DNA from: Nocardia mikamii NBRC 108933
GTDB lineage: Bacteria > Actinomycetota > Actinomycetes > Mycobacteriales > Mycobacteriaceae
Direction: 5' to 3'
DNA length: 64,000 nucleotides
Assembly: GCF_001613505.1 (NCBI RefSeq)
Contig: NZ_BDCM01000012.1
Coordinates: 310,001 to 374,000 of the forward strand
The number at the start of each line of letters is the position of its first letter. Positions within the stretch are counted from its first letter, which is position 1. Both the position numbers and the translations under genes were made by a program. The notes below the pieces were generated by a model. The model saw only the letters and a program-made list of their open reading frames with translations, was not told the origin of the DNA and ran no database searches. Shown here piece by piece: positions 1-8,462 of the stretch.

Positions 1-1
1 C

Positions 2-844
2 GACCAGGCCTTCGGCGCGGGACCGCTGGAAGGCTGGATCACCCTCGACGGTATCCGCGCCGCCGAGAACTTCGAGCCGATGCACTTGGACGGGCCCCGC
101 ACCCGGGTGGGCATGATGGGGTATTCCGGCGGTGCACTCGCCACCGGCCACGCCGCCGAACTGCATCGCGACTACGCCCCGGAGCTGACCATCGTCGGCG
201 CCGCCGAAGGCGGTATCCCCGCCGATGTCGGCGCGGCGCTGAAAATGGCGAGCACGAACGCCGGCGCGGGCATCGTCTTCGCCGGCGCTGTCGGTGCGAG
301 CCGCGAATATCCGGAATTGGCAGACCTTTTCGACAAGTACCTCACTCCCGCCGGCCGGGCGATCGTGGCAGCCAAACAGAACCTCTGCCAGGTCCCGACC
401 TCCCTGGTCGTGCCGTTCGTCGATTACGACAGCCTCTTCACGATCCCGCACCCGCTCGACGACCCGCGCGCCGTGGCGGTGATGGACCAGATCAAGATGG
501 GCCGCCACGTGCCCGATATGCCGATGTTCATGCTGCACGCCAACCCCGACTGGCTACTCCCCGTCGGGCCGGTCAACGATCTGGTCGCGACCTATTGCGC
601 CGACCCCACCGCCCGCATCCGTTATCTGCGTGACCATTTCAGCGAACATCTCACCCTCGACACCTTCGCCATCCCGCTGATGATCAGATTCCTCGCCGAC
701 CGCTTCGACGGCGCACCCGCGCCCGCAGGCTGCCACACCGAAGACGCCGGCTCGGTCCTGCTCGCCCCGGAATTGTGGACCACCCTGCTGCCGCAGATCG
801 CCCCGTTCATGCTGAACCTGTTCGGCAAACCCGTTGGGCAATAA
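2..844 (+). CDS. Secretory lipase family protein (5' truncated by window edge)
   Basis: The frame is already open at base 2, so the N-terminus and any signal peptide lie outside the window; 280 residues are visible. The nucleophile elbow GYSGG sits near visible residue 42 (Ser), preceded by a hydrophobic strand, as in the LIP/secretory lipase alpha/beta hydrolases common in mycolata. The acid and histidine are expected in the C-terminal third: HANPDWLLPV and the HFSEHLTL segment fit the usual positions. Family members are exported and hydrolyse triacylglycerols or other esters. The next gene is convergent. Substrate is not predictable from sequence. Confidence 0.8.
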   Translation, partial: DQAFGAGPLEGWITLDGIRAAENFEPMHLDGPRTRVGMMGYSGGALATGHAAELHRDYAPELTIVGAAEGGIPADVGAALKMASTNAGAGIVFAGAVGASREYPELADLFDKYLTPAGRAIVAAKQNLCQVPTSLVVPFVDYDSLFTIPHPLDDPRAVAVMDQIKMGRHVPDMPMFMLHANPDWLLPVGPVNDLVATYCADPTARIRYLRDHFSEHLTLDTFAIPLMIRFLADRFDGAPAPAGCHTEDAGSVLLAPELWTTLLPQIAPFMLNLFGKPVGQ

Positions 845-873
845 CGGATCAGGCGGGGGCCTCGGCGCCACGC

Positions 874-1311
874 TCAGGACAGGATCGAGTGGATGTGGCG
901 GTCCCGGAGCGCATCGTGGGTGTGCTCGGCGAGCCAGGCGGCGAAATCCGTGTGGGCCGAAGCCGTTTGATCGAAGAAGCCGGCACAGGCCACGGTATCG
1001 CCGTGCTCGACGACGACGTCGATCGTCTCGCCGCGCTGGGTGACCGCGAAGGCCACTGCCGGGGTGCGCAGCAGACGATGTCGGCGTCCCGCGTCCGTGG
1101 GCCGGATATCGCTGACCGTCGCCGCGACGATGTCGACGACGTTGTCGTGCCGGCGGCGTAGCCGGCGCGGCACATCGGTGACCACGGTATGCACGGCGAG
1201 GATCAGTTCGGCGAGATCGTCGAAATCCACCGTCACCGTGGGCACGTGGCGCGGTTCTGCCGTCACGACACCCACGCCTCCTTCCTCGGACCTGGGGCGC
1301 TGCCATCCCAT
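874..1311 (-). CDS. Hypothetical protein, about 145 residues
   Basis: I do not recognise a family. The ATG at 1311 is chosen because the upstream in-frame extension is arginine-rich and overlaps the presumed promoter of the divergent response regulator; a GTG about 13 codons further in (reading VVTAEP) is an alternative. The protein has no membrane segment or signal peptide. Its middle reads like an antiparallel beta unit (PAVAFAVTQRGETIDVVVEHGDTVACAGFF) followed by a short helical tail. It is divergent from the response-regulator operon and convergent with the lipase gene. Confidence 0.55.
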   Translation of the reverse strand: MGWQRPRSEEGGVGVVTAEPRHVPTVTVDFDDLAELILAVHTVVTDVPRRLRRRHDNVVDIVAATVSDIRPTDAGRRHRLLRTPAVAFAVTQRGETIDVVVEHGDTVACAGFFDQTASAHTDFAAWLAEHTHDALRDRHIHSILS

Positions 1312-1505
1312 ACCGCTCAGTCTGCCCCGCCTCGGCGAGTGCGTCAGTCGGCGTTTCGCACGACAACTGGACAACTGTCCGTGAACGCTCGAGCGGCCGG
1401 ACGTAATGAATGACCCCGGAGGAGTGAATAACAATCATCATTCGTTGCCGGATTCGCGCGCCGAGACGGGCGCCGCCGGGCACGGTCGGCACAGGAGGGG
1501 GCAGG

Positions 1506-2174
1506 GTGCGGGAGAATGTCGCGGCCGGGGACCGGTATCGCATCGGCGTCGTCGAGGATCACCAGGTCACCATCGCCGGCCTGCGCCAGATCCTCGTCGA
1601 CGAGCCCACCGTCACCATCGCGGCCACGGCCGCATCGGTGACCGAATTGCTTTCCATCACAACGGATCTGGCACTCGTCGTGCTCGACCTGCGGCTCCCC
1701 GACGGATCCTCCCCCGCCACCAATATCGAGCACCTGCGGGCCGCCGGCATCGAAACCCTGGTGTTCACCTCCGGCGACGAACCGTTCCTGGTGCGCGCGG
1801 CCGCCCGGGCCGGCGTTCTCGGCGTGGTGCGGAAGTCGGAACGCGACGAGGTGGTCGCCGCCGCCGTGCGCGACGCCGCGGCCGGCCGACAGGTGCCGAC
1901 GGCGGAGTGGGCGGTCGCCATCGACTCCGACGAGGACTTCGCCACCGTCACGCTCAGCCCCCGCCAGCGCGATGTCCTGGCCCTGTACGCCTCGGGAGAA
2001 CCGGCGGCCCGCGTCGCGCGGCTCACCGGCCTGACCGAAGACACGGTCAACGCCTACCTGGCCCGGATCCGGCAGAAATATGCGGAGGCGGGGCGGCCGT
2101 CGCGCACCAAAACCGAACTGTTCAAACGCGCTCTGGAGGACGGGTGGCTGCCGATACCACGTCGACGCCGGTAG
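1506..2174 (+). CDS. NarL/LuxR-type response regulator
   Basis: A 222-residue response regulator that starts with GTG behind a strong GGAGGGG ribosome binding site. The receiver domain (about 10-130) carries the acidic pair ED at 17-18, the phosphoacceptor Asp61 in VVLDLRLPDG and the conserved lysine in VRKS. The C-terminal LuxR helix-turn-helix (about 152-205) reads LSPRQRDVLALYASGE then TVNAYLARIRQKY. Its last 25 codons overlap the start of the downstream histidine kinase, so the two are translationally coupled and almost certainly form a cognate pair. The signal is unknown. Its HTH tail closely resembles the orphan HTH protein encoded convergently at the end of this operon. Confidence 0.9.
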   Translation: MRENVAAGDRYRIGVVEDHQVTIAGLRQILVDEPTVTIAATAASVTELLSITTDLALVVLDLRLPDGSSPATNIEHLRAAGIETLVFTSGDEPFLVRAAARAGVLGVVRKSERDEVVAAAVRDAAAGRQVPTAEWAVAIDSDEDFATVTLSPRQRDVLALYASGEPAARVARLTGLTEDTVNAYLARIRQKYAEAGRPSRTKTELFKRALEDGWLPIPRRRR

Positions 2175-3364
2175 ATCCGGCCGCCGGTCACGCACGGACC
2201 ACGGTCGGCCCGGCCGAGGACCGCATCACCCGGTTGTTCGCCCGCTTCCTGTCCTCCGGTTACGTCGCCTATCTGTTCCTGATGGCCGCGACCATCATCA
2301 GCCAGGCCGACGACCTCGCCCTCTGGTGGACCGTACTCGCGGTGGGCGTCGTCTACGGCCCGGCGGTGGTGATGGGGCTGCTCTCGTTTCATCCCGACCT
2401 CCGGTGGGTCCGCGCGACCGCCGCCCTCACCGCCCTGGGTTTCGTGGTCGCGGCCGCCCTGTGGCCCGTAGCGTGGAACGGCGAACTGCTGCGCGCCGAC
2501 GCGTGGATCTCCACCATTCCCGGCTTGGCCGGATTGGCGGCGGCACTGGTCTGGCCTGCGGGCCGCACCGTGGCCGTACTGCTCGCGGCGGTGATCCCGG
2601 TCCAGCTCATCAACCATTTCTGCCGGGCGCCCGGACACAACGGCCGCTTCGTCCCGGACCTCATGTTCGCGATCAGCTTCTGCCTGCTCTTCGTCGCGGC
2701 CGGGCTGATGGCCATGCGCACCGGACGAATTCTGGACGCGACCCGGACCGAAGCTCACGAGGCCGCGGCCGCCGCCGCGGCGGCTAGCGCGCGCACCGTC
2801 CAACGCGCCCGGTTCAACGCACTGCTGCACGACTGGGTGATGTCCACCCTGCTGGCGGCCGCGCGCGGAACCCAGCGGTCGGAGGTACGTCACCAGGCCG
2901 AACTGGCACTGAACAAGCTGGACGACGTGGGTTCCGAAGGCGCACAGGGTTTTACGGCCGCGACGGCGGCCGCGCACATCCGCACCGCGGTTGCCGACGT
3001 CGACGACCGGCTGCCGGTCACGGTGCACGAGGACCCGGACGACGGCGGCGACCGCTACTTTCCCGCCGAGCCGATACAGGTCCTGGGCGCCGCCGTCGCG
3101 GAAGCCGTGCGCAACAGCGTTATTCACGCCGGAGCGCACGCCGCGCGCACGGTGGGCCTGCGATTCGACGAGGGGCGGATCGAGGTCGTCGTCACCGACG
3201 ACGGCCGCGGATTCGATCCGGCGAAGGTCCCCTCCCACCGCCTCGGCCTGGCCGTCAGCATCGTGGAACGGGTGGGCCGCCTGCCCGGCGGCGAGGTCGA
3301 GGTGCGGAGCCGTCCGGGCGCCGGCACCAGGATTCACCTGTCGTGGCGGGCGGTCGAGCGGTGA
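2144..3364 (+). CDS. Sensor histidine kinase (NarL-partner type)
   Basis: A 406-residue membrane sensor kinase. The GTG start at 2144 lies 4-10 bases after a GGAGG inside the response-regulator gene; the open frame further upstream is a shadow. The N-terminal half holds about five hydrophobic helices (residues 30-200) that probably sense a membrane or external signal. The phosphoacceptor histidine is in FNALLHDWVMSTLL, matching HisKA_3-type dimerisation domains. The HATPase_c domain shows the N box (AVAEAVRNSVIHAG), the G1 box (TDDGRGFDP) and a G2-like region (GLAVSIVERVGRLPGG). Coupling to the overlapping regulator indicates a two-component system. Confidence 0.87.
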   Translation: MAADTTSTPVDPAAGHARTTVGPAEDRITRLFARFLSSGYVAYLFLMAATIISQADDLALWWTVLAVGVVYGPAVVMGLLSFHPDLRWVRATAALTALGFVVAAALWPVAWNGELLRADAWISTIPGLAGLAAALVWPAGRTVAVLLAAVIPVQLINHFCRAPGHNGRFVPDLMFAISFCLLFVAAGLMAMRTGRILDATRTEAHEAAAAAAAASARTVQRARFNALLHDWVMSTLLAAARGTQRSEVRHQAELALNKLDDVGSEGAQGFTAATAAAHIRTAVADVDDRLPVTVHEDPDDGGDRYFPAEPIQVLGAAVAEAVRNSVIHAGAHAARTVGLRFDEGRIEVVVTDDGRGFDPAKVPSHRLGLAVSIVERVGRLPGGEVEVRSRPGAGTRIHLSWRAVER

Positions 3365-4401
3365 GCGCGGCCACCGGACCCGTCCGCGACGCTCGCACCC
3401 TCCTGGGCATGGATACCCGGCCCGCCTGGCTGATCGCGGCCTTCTACCTGTTTTCGGAAGCGGCACTGAGCCTTTCGTCCGCACAGCAGACTCGTCACCT
3501 GTGGCCGGTGCTCACCGGACTCGGCGTCACCGCCGCCGCGACCGCGGCACTGCTGCGCATCCGGCCCGATCCGCTGCCCCTTCCCGCGACCGCCGCCCTG
3601 GCCGTCTCGATTCCGGCGACCGCGGCGCTGACCCTGTTCAACCTGCCGATTCCCCCGACCTCGGTCGCGCAACTGTGGTCGTTCGGGTGCGGGACGGTGA
3701 CCGCGACCTTCATGTGCGTGCGCGGGCGGACGGGCGCCGCATGGGCCGGTCTGCTGTCGATGATCGCCACCTCCGCCGTATGGTCGTGGCGCAGCGGGCA
3801 GGGCTTCGGTCACGGCGTCGCGATTTCGGCGATCAATCTGGGCCCGCTGATGATGGCGACCTTCTTCGCCTACACCCTGCGTCCCGCGGCGCGCGCCATC
3901 TTCCGGTTGCGGGAGGAATCGACCCGGCGGGCGGGCTCGGAAGCCGCCGCGGCCGCCGCACTCGACGAACGCCGCGCCCAGATCCAGCGCCTGGACGATA
4001 TGGTTCGCCCGATTCTGGAACGCATCGCCGGACCGCAGCCGCTCGACGAGCGCACCCGCGACGACTGCCGCCTGATCGAGGCGCATCTGCGCGATACGCT
4101 GCGCGCCCCCGTCCTCGCCGCCGAACCGGTCACGACGGCGGCGCGCGAGGCCCGGTTGCGTGGCGTCGACGTCGTCCTGATCGACGACCACGGCCTGGAC
4201 GACCTGCCCGCGACCACTCGCCGCCGGGTACTGGGCACCGTCGCCGCGGAGTTGGGCACCACTGCCGCCGGAACGGTTTATGTTCGAATTCTGCCGCCGC
4301 ACAGGGCGATTCTGGCCACGGTCGTCGTCAACGATCCCGGCTCCGGCATCCGCCGGATCGAAATCGACACACCCGGACCGCACCCCGGCGCCCCGGGCTG
4401 A
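3361..4401 (+). CDS. Kinase-like membrane protein lacking catalytic motifs
   Basis: The GTG at 3361 overlaps the kinase stop codon (GTGA), so translation is coupled; a GTG 18 bases upstream is possible. The 346-residue product repeats the kinase layout: five or six N-terminal membrane helices (about 20-180), then a charged helical segment (AAAAAALDERRAQIQRLDDMV) in the place of a dimerisation helix, and a C-terminal alpha/beta region. However, no phosphoacceptor LHD, no N box and no G1 motif are visible; only NDPGSGIRRIEI resembles a decayed DxGxG. I infer a degenerate sensor or co-sensor that modulates the neighbouring kinase. Confidence 0.65.
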   Translation: MSAATGPVRDARTLLGMDTRPAWLIAAFYLFSEAALSLSSAQQTRHLWPVLTGLGVTAAATAALLRIRPDPLPLPATAALAVSIPATAALTLFNLPIPPTSVAQLWSFGCGTVTATFMCVRGRTGAAWAGLLSMIATSAVWSWRSGQGFGHGVAISAINLGPLMMATFFAYTLRPAARAIFRLREESTRRAGSEAAAAAALDERRAQIQRLDDMVRPILERIAGPQPLDERTRDDCRLIEAHLRDTLRAPVLAAEPVTTAAREARLRGVDVVLIDDHGLDDLPATTRRRVLGTVAAELGTTAAGTVYVRILPPHRAILATVVVNDPGSGIRRIEIDTPGPHPGAPG

Positions 4402-4416
4402 TTCGCCACCGCGACG

Positions 4417-4722
4417 TCAGATGTCGTCGAGATTCAGATACCCGTCCTGCAGGGCGCGCGCCAGGAGGGCGGCCTTCGTCGGCGCCGGCCTGCCCGCGGC
4501 GCGGTACTTCTCCCGGATCCGGGCGAGGTGAGTGTTGACCGTTCCGGGCGCGATGAACAGGGTGCGACAAACCTCGCCTTTGGTCTCGCCGAGAATCCAC
4601 GCGAGCAGTACTTCCACTTCCCGGGCGCTGAGTTGCGGTCGTGGCTCCGGGACGGCCGCGAGCGATGTGCGATCGGCGATCGTGTGGGCGAGACAGGCCG
4701 GAACCGGCGACAATTCGGACAC
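4417..4722 (-). CDS. Orphan LuxR-type helix-turn-helix protein
   Basis: A 101-residue protein with no receiver domain. The GTG start is chosen for its AGGAAG ribosome binding site five bases upstream; the longer open frame lacks one. Residues 35-95 form a LuxR HTH (LSAREVEVLLAWILGET, then APGTVNTHLARIREKY). The tail RIREKYRAAGRPAPTKAALLARALQDGYL parallels RIRQKYAEAGRPSRTKTELFKRALEDGWL of the response regulator 2.5 kb away, so the two are paralogues. It is convergent with the signalling operon. It could compete with or dimerise with the response regulator on DNA. Confidence 0.75.
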   Translation of the reverse strand: MSELSPVPACLAHTIADRTSLAAVPEPRPQLSAREVEVLLAWILGETKGEVCRTLFIAPGTVNTHLARIREKYRAAGRPAPTKAALLARALQDGYLNLDDI

Positions 4723-4900
4723 GATGTCTTCCTGTTCTGCAGAAGCCGACGGCGTCGCCGTTCCCCGGGCGACGTGTCCGTCGAACGCTACGCAGGTGCC
4801 GGGCCGCCCGGCAGGTTCCAGTTGCTTGACACGAAAACTGGGGTCACCGTTCGCTCGGAAAACGAAAGACCTCACCGGGCCCATCCGCCACACTCGACAG

Positions 4901-5252
4901 ATGACCGTCGCCGCGCGACGCTCCGCCGCCCCTCACATCCCACGGCGACCACTCCGGAGGGCTTGGCTGCCGGTGGTCGCCGGCGTGGCTCTCGCCGCGA
5001 AACCGCCCCGCCACCGCGAGTTCCCCGGAGCACGCACTGCTGTTCCACCAGGGCGACTACGTCGGCACCGCCACGCCGAAAGCCCAGGCATTCACCACCG
5101 TCGACACCCGGGCCGGTACCGACGACACCGTCGTGCTGACCTACCAGACGCCGGGTAGCTGCAACGCCTGCCCCGACGGAACCTCTACGACGGTGTCGTT
5201 CCATTGGAACGGCTCGGGTGTGGACACGCAGGGACGTCCGCCGATGAACTGA
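4901..5252 (+). pseudogene. Frameshifted LppP/LprE-like exported protein
   Basis: The ATG frame encodes an arginine-rich N-terminus and a hydrophobic segment (WLPVVAGVALAA) like a signal peptide, then degenerates. From about position 5000 the coding sense moves to another frame, which runs to the TGA at 5252 and reads ATASSPEHALLFHQGDYVGT, later VVLTYQTPGSCNAC and VSFHWNG, a pattern I associate with LppP/LprE family proteins. A one-base insertion near the AAA at 5000-5002 would join both frames into a protein of about 116 residues. It is either a genuine pseudogene or a sequencing error. No lipobox cysteine is seen at the signal-peptide end. Confidence 0.6.
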
Positions 5253-5267
5253 TCGTCCCGGTAAGAG

Positions 5268-5780
5268 TCAGATGGCCGAAACCTGGTGCGCCAGATCGAA
5301 TTTCATGAAGACGTCGGCACGATCGTAGGGAATCGGCCGCAGTTCCTCCGGCGGCACGTGGACGAATCCCACCGATTCGTACAGGTGCACGGCATCGGCC
5401 AGGCGCCCGTTGCTCGCCAGGAACAGCGAGGTCGCGCCGGACGCGCGAGCGTGGTCGATGGCGGCGTTCAGCAGCAGGCGGCCGATCCCCCGGCCCCGGG
5501 TCCGCGGCGCGACCGCCATTTTCGAGATCTCGAAAACACCCGGATCCTCCGCGACGAGGGCGACGCACCCCACGCGGTCGTCACCGTCGCGCGCGATCAG
5601 CACCTGCCCGCCGTCCGCCACGATCCGCTGCGGGTTGTCCAGTGTCGCGAGATCGGCCGGTTCGACGCCGAACAGAGCGGTGATCCATTCCAGATTGAGT
5701 TCTTTGAAGGCGGCGGCGTCGGCGGCCCCGGACATCGGTTCGACGAGAATCACTTCACCAGGATGCGCGCCGGAACCCAT
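5268..5780 (-). CDS. GNAT-family N-acetyltransferase
   Basis: A 170-residue acetyltransferase with the acetyl-CoA binding motif A (SKMAVAPRTRGRGIGRLLLNAAIDHA, with R/Q-x-x-G-x-G/A as RGRGIG) near residues 90-115 and the motif B region LFLASNGRLADAVHLYESVGF. I prefer the ATG at 5780 to a TTG nine bases upstream. The gene is divergent from the LysR regulator with a gap of about 55 bases, a common arrangement in which the LysR protein controls its neighbour. Substrate unknown; the family acylates small-molecule amines or N-termini. Confidence 0.85.
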   Translation of the reverse strand: MGSGAHPGEVILVEPMSGAADAAAFKELNLEWITALFGVEPADLATLDNPQRIVADGGQVLIARDGDDRVGCVALVAEDPGVFEISKMAVAPRTRGRGIGRLLLNAAIDHARASGATSLFLASNGRLADAVHLYESVGFVHVPPEELRPIPYDRADVFMKFDLAHQVSAI

Positions 5781-5835
5781 AGCGTCCAATATTCGATAGC
5801 TCCGATTGATATCTTGAACTTATGGATGGTGGCGG

Positions 5836-6729
5836 ATGGACGGGGTAGAGCTGCGGCACCTGCGCTATTTCCTGGCCGTCGCGGAGGAACTGCATTTCGG
5901 ACGCGCGGCCGCCCGTCTCCACATCGCCCAGCCCGCACTGACCCAGCAGATCCGGCGGCTCGAGACGCTGCTCGGCGCCCGCCTGTTCGATCGCACCTCG
6001 CGCACCGTGGCTCTGACCGCGGCCGGCGTCGTCCTGCGTGAGCGGGCCGAGGCCCTGCTGGGGCATGCGCAGCGCGATCTGGCCGAGGTGTCCCGCATCG
6101 GGCAGGGCGGGCAGGGGACGCTCTATCTGGGCTTCGTGCCGTCGGTACTGCCGCTCGAACCACTGCGCGGGGTCCGCGCGTTCCGCGACCGCTACCCGTT
6201 GGTCGAGGTCGACCTGGTCGAGGGATTCACCAGCCATCTGATGGAACGACTCGCCCACGGCGCCCTCGACCTCGCGATCGTGCGCGATCCCGACCCGCAG
6301 CCGGGGACCACCACCACACCGCTCATGACCGAGCCGTTCGTCGCGGTGGTGCCCGACGACCATCCGCTCGCCGCGCGCGCGACCGTCACCGGCGCCGATC
6401 TGGTCGACCACCCGATGGTCTTCTTCCCCCGCGCCGCCGGCTCGCTGGCCCACGACCGGAACCTGGCGCCCCTGCTGCGATCGGGCCGCCGGCCCCGCAT
6501 CGTGCAGGAGGCCACCAACTGGACAATCATTCTCTATCTGGTGGCCGCGGGGCTCGGTATCACGGTCGCACCGCGCAGCGCGACCTTCACGGCACCGGCC
6601 TCGGCGCGCATCATCGCGCTGACCGAAACCGATGCCGACACAACCATTTACACCGCGCACCGCACCGGCGACGAGCGAGCGCTGGTCCACAATCTGCTCG
6701 CCCTGCTGCCCGGCCCGGGCACGGTGTGA
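5836..6729 (+). CDS. LysR-family transcriptional regulator
   Basis: A full-length 297-residue LysR regulator. Residues 5-64 are the winged HTH (LRHLRYFLAVAEELHFGRAAARLHIAQPALTQQI shows the typical AA-x-L-x-x-x-QPALTQQI core). Residues 90-290 are the periplasmic-binding-like effector domain with LGFVPSVLPLEPL and AAGLGITVAPRSA segments. The start is the ATG giving MDGVELRHLRYF, the usual distance to the HTH. The short divergent intergenic region shared with the GNAT gene is the likely operator site. The inducer is unknown. Confidence 0.88.
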   Translation: MDGVELRHLRYFLAVAEELHFGRAAARLHIAQPALTQQIRRLETLLGARLFDRTSRTVALTAAGVVLRERAEALLGHAQRDLAEVSRIGQGGQGTLYLGFVPSVLPLEPLRGVRAFRDRYPLVEVDLVEGFTSHLMERLAHGALDLAIVRDPDPQPGTTTTPLMTEPFVAVVPDDHPLAARATVTGADLVDHPMVFFPRAAGSLAHDRNLAPLLRSGRRPRIVQEATNWTIILYLVAAGLGITVAPRSATFTAPASARIIALTETDADTTIYTAHRTGDERALVHNLLALLPGPGTV

Positions 6730-6738
6730 GCGCGCTCG

Positions 6739-8274
6739 TCAGGACAGCAGTTTGCGCATGATCTTGTTACCGAAGCCGTAGCGGATGAGACCGTCGAGGT
6801 TGCGAACGGTCTTCTCCGAGTACGGATACCAGATGCTTTCCTGCTTGGGCTGCCAGCGATCGATCAGGACCGGCTGGGCGTGGGTGAAGCCGCGCAGCGC
6901 TCCCGGGCCGTTGACCTGGCCGACACCGCTGTCCTTGCGTCCGCCGAAAGGCGCCTCGGGCACCCCGTAGATGACGGCCGCATCGTTGTGCACGACGGAA
7001 CCGGTGGTGAGCTGGGCCGCGATGCGCCGGGCCTTGGCGGCGTCCTTGGTGAACACCGAGCCGCTCAGCCCGTATTTGCAGTCGTTGGCCAGCCGGATGG
7101 CTTCGTCCTCGTCACGGACGCGCATCACGGCGGTGACCGGACCGAAGGTTTCCTCGGTCATCAGGTCCATGTCGTGATGCGCGCCGACGACGACGGTGGG
7201 CTGGAAGTACAGGCCGTCACCGGTGTCCGCGGCGCCGCCGACCACGATGTCGGCGCCCTTGGCCTTCGCATCGTCGATGTGCCGGATCACGATGTCGCGC
7301 TGGCGATCCCAGAACAGCGGGCCCATATCGGTGTCACCGGGACCGTAGGTGACCGCCGCGGCCTTCTCGGTGACCAGCCGGATGAATTCGTCCGCGACAC
7401 TGTCGACCACATAGATGCGTTCCACGCTCATGCAGACCTGGCCGGTGTTGAACATCGACAGATACACCGCACCGGCGGCGGCGCGCTCGAGATCGGCGTC
7501 CGCGCAGACGATCATCGCGTCCTTGCCACCCAGTTCCAGGGTGCACGGCAGCAACCGGGTCGCGCAGGCGGCCGCGATCTTGCGGCCGGTGCCGACGCTG
7601 CCGGTGAAGCACACCTTGTCGATTTCCGAATCGACCAGTGCCGCACCGGTTTCGCCGTCGCCGTGCAGTACCTGCACGACATCCTCCGGCACCCCGGCCT
7701 CATGCAGTACCCGTGCCACCCATTCACCCGATCGCGGCGTCACCTCGGACGGTTTGAACACCACGGTGTTGCCGGCGACCAGTGCCTGCACCACCGGATT
7801 GAGCGACAGCACGAACGGGGCGTTCCACGGCGTCACGACACCGACCACGCCCAGCGGCTGATACTGCATGTACAGCTTCTTGAGCGGCTTCAGATAGCCG
7901 TGCAGCCGCTGCCGGTGTGAGCGCAGATCACGCCGGGCACGTCCGGTCCAGTAGTTGAGGAAGTCGCAGGCGGGCACGATCTCGACGCCGAGCGCCTCGG
8001 CCTCGGGCTTACCGGTCTCGGTGCGGATGGTCTCGGCGATCTCCGCGCGCCGGGCGACGATCACACCGACGGCGGCACGCAGGATCTCGGCGCGCTCGGC
8101 GATGCTGCGCGCGGCCCAGGCCGGTTGAGCGGCACGGGCACGCGCGACCGCGCTCCGTACCTCGGCGGTGGTGTCCACCTCGAGTTCGCCGATGCGCCGG
8201 CGATCCACCGGACTGTCCAGCGCCAGCGTGCGCCGGTCGCCCTCGGTCGTCGGCAGTGGGTGGACGATGGCCAT
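6739..8274 (-). CDS. NAD(P)-dependent aldehyde dehydrogenase
   Basis: A 511-residue ALDH. The ATG at 8274 follows a GAGGGGAAG ribosome binding site; the upstream in-frame extension is non-coding. Visible hallmarks are VTPWNAPFVLSLNP (cofactor and Asn region), FTGSVGTGRKI (Rossmann loop), the general base Glu in LELGGKDAMI, the nucleophile Cys in NTGQVCMSVERIYV, and EETFGPV. The overall pattern, including the SVERIYV stretch and C-terminal tail, recalls the actinobacterial GabD2-like group, but the substrate cannot be fixed. The 188-bp upstream region carries three inverted repeats. Neighbouring AhpD, LLM, alcohol dehydrogenase and acyl-CoA synthetase genes suggest a role in oxidising an alcohol-derived aldehyde to an acid. 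Confidence 0.9.
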   Translation of the reverse strand: MAIVHPLPTTEGDRRTLALDSPVDRRRIGELEVDTTAEVRSAVARARAAQPAWAARSIAERAEILRAAVGVIVARRAEIAETIRTETGKPEAEALGVEIVPACDFLNYWTGRARRDLRSHRQRLHGYLKPLKKLYMQYQPLGVVGVVTPWNAPFVLSLNPVVQALVAGNTVVFKPSEVTPRSGEWVARVLHEAGVPEDVVQVLHGDGETGAALVDSEIDKVCFTGSVGTGRKIAAACATRLLPCTLELGGKDAMIVCADADLERAAAGAVYLSMFNTGQVCMSVERIYVVDSVADEFIRLVTEKAAAVTYGPGDTDMGPLFWDRQRDIVIRHIDDAKAKGADIVVGGAADTGDGLYFQPTVVVGAHHDMDLMTEETFGPVTAVMRVRDEDEAIRLANDCKYGLSGSVFTKDAAKARRIAAQLTTGSVVHNDAAVIYGVPEAPFGGRKDSGVGQVNGPGALRGFTHAQPVLIDRWQPKQESIWYPYSEKTVRNLDGLIRYGFGNKIMRKLLS

Positions 8275-8312
8275 GATCTTCCCCTCGGTCGGAACTGGCA
8301 TTCCAGTGCGAT

Positions 8313-8345
8313 TTCGGTTGTCACACAAGGGTTGTCGCAACCGAA
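8313..8345. promoter_or_regulatory. Inverted repeat upstream of aldehyde dehydrogenase
   Basis: Perfect 8-bp arms TTCGGTTG and CAACCGAA separated by 17 bases, about 40 bases upstream of the aldehyde dehydrogenase start. Candidate operator. Confidence 0.4.
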
Positions 8346-8376
8346 TCGATCGCACGGCGGACGGCCCTCGTGACCT

Positions 8377-8404
8377 GGTAGACAACTTACCAAAACTGTC
8401 TACC
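8377..8404. promoter_or_regulatory. Second inverted repeat upstream of aldehyde dehydrogenase
   Basis: Perfect arms GGTAGACA and TGTCTACC separated by 12 bases. The arm spacing of about two helical turns fits binding by a dimeric regulator. Candidate operator for the aldehyde dehydrogenase gene. Confidence 0.45.
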
Positions 8405-8410
8405 CATTGC

Positions 8411-8424
8411 GAGAACTTGTTCTA
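8411..8424. promoter_or_regulatory. AAC-NN-GTT palindrome resembling a KstR-type site
   Basis: On the minus strand this reads TAGAACAAGTTCTC. It matches seven of the eight fixed positions of the published KstR consensus TnnAACnnGTTnnA (recalled from memory). It lies upstream of the aldehyde dehydrogenase. Such palindromes are also used by other TetR-family regulators. Confidence 0.3.
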
Positions 8425-8462
8425 GATTTCCGCCGGGCAGAGATGTGCGGGCCACTCTCGCG

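Noticed and set aside
1406..2143. Longer histidine kinase starting inside or before the response regulator gene
   Set aside because: The extra sequence is a shadow of the regulator in another frame; the GTG at 2144 has a good ribosome binding site.
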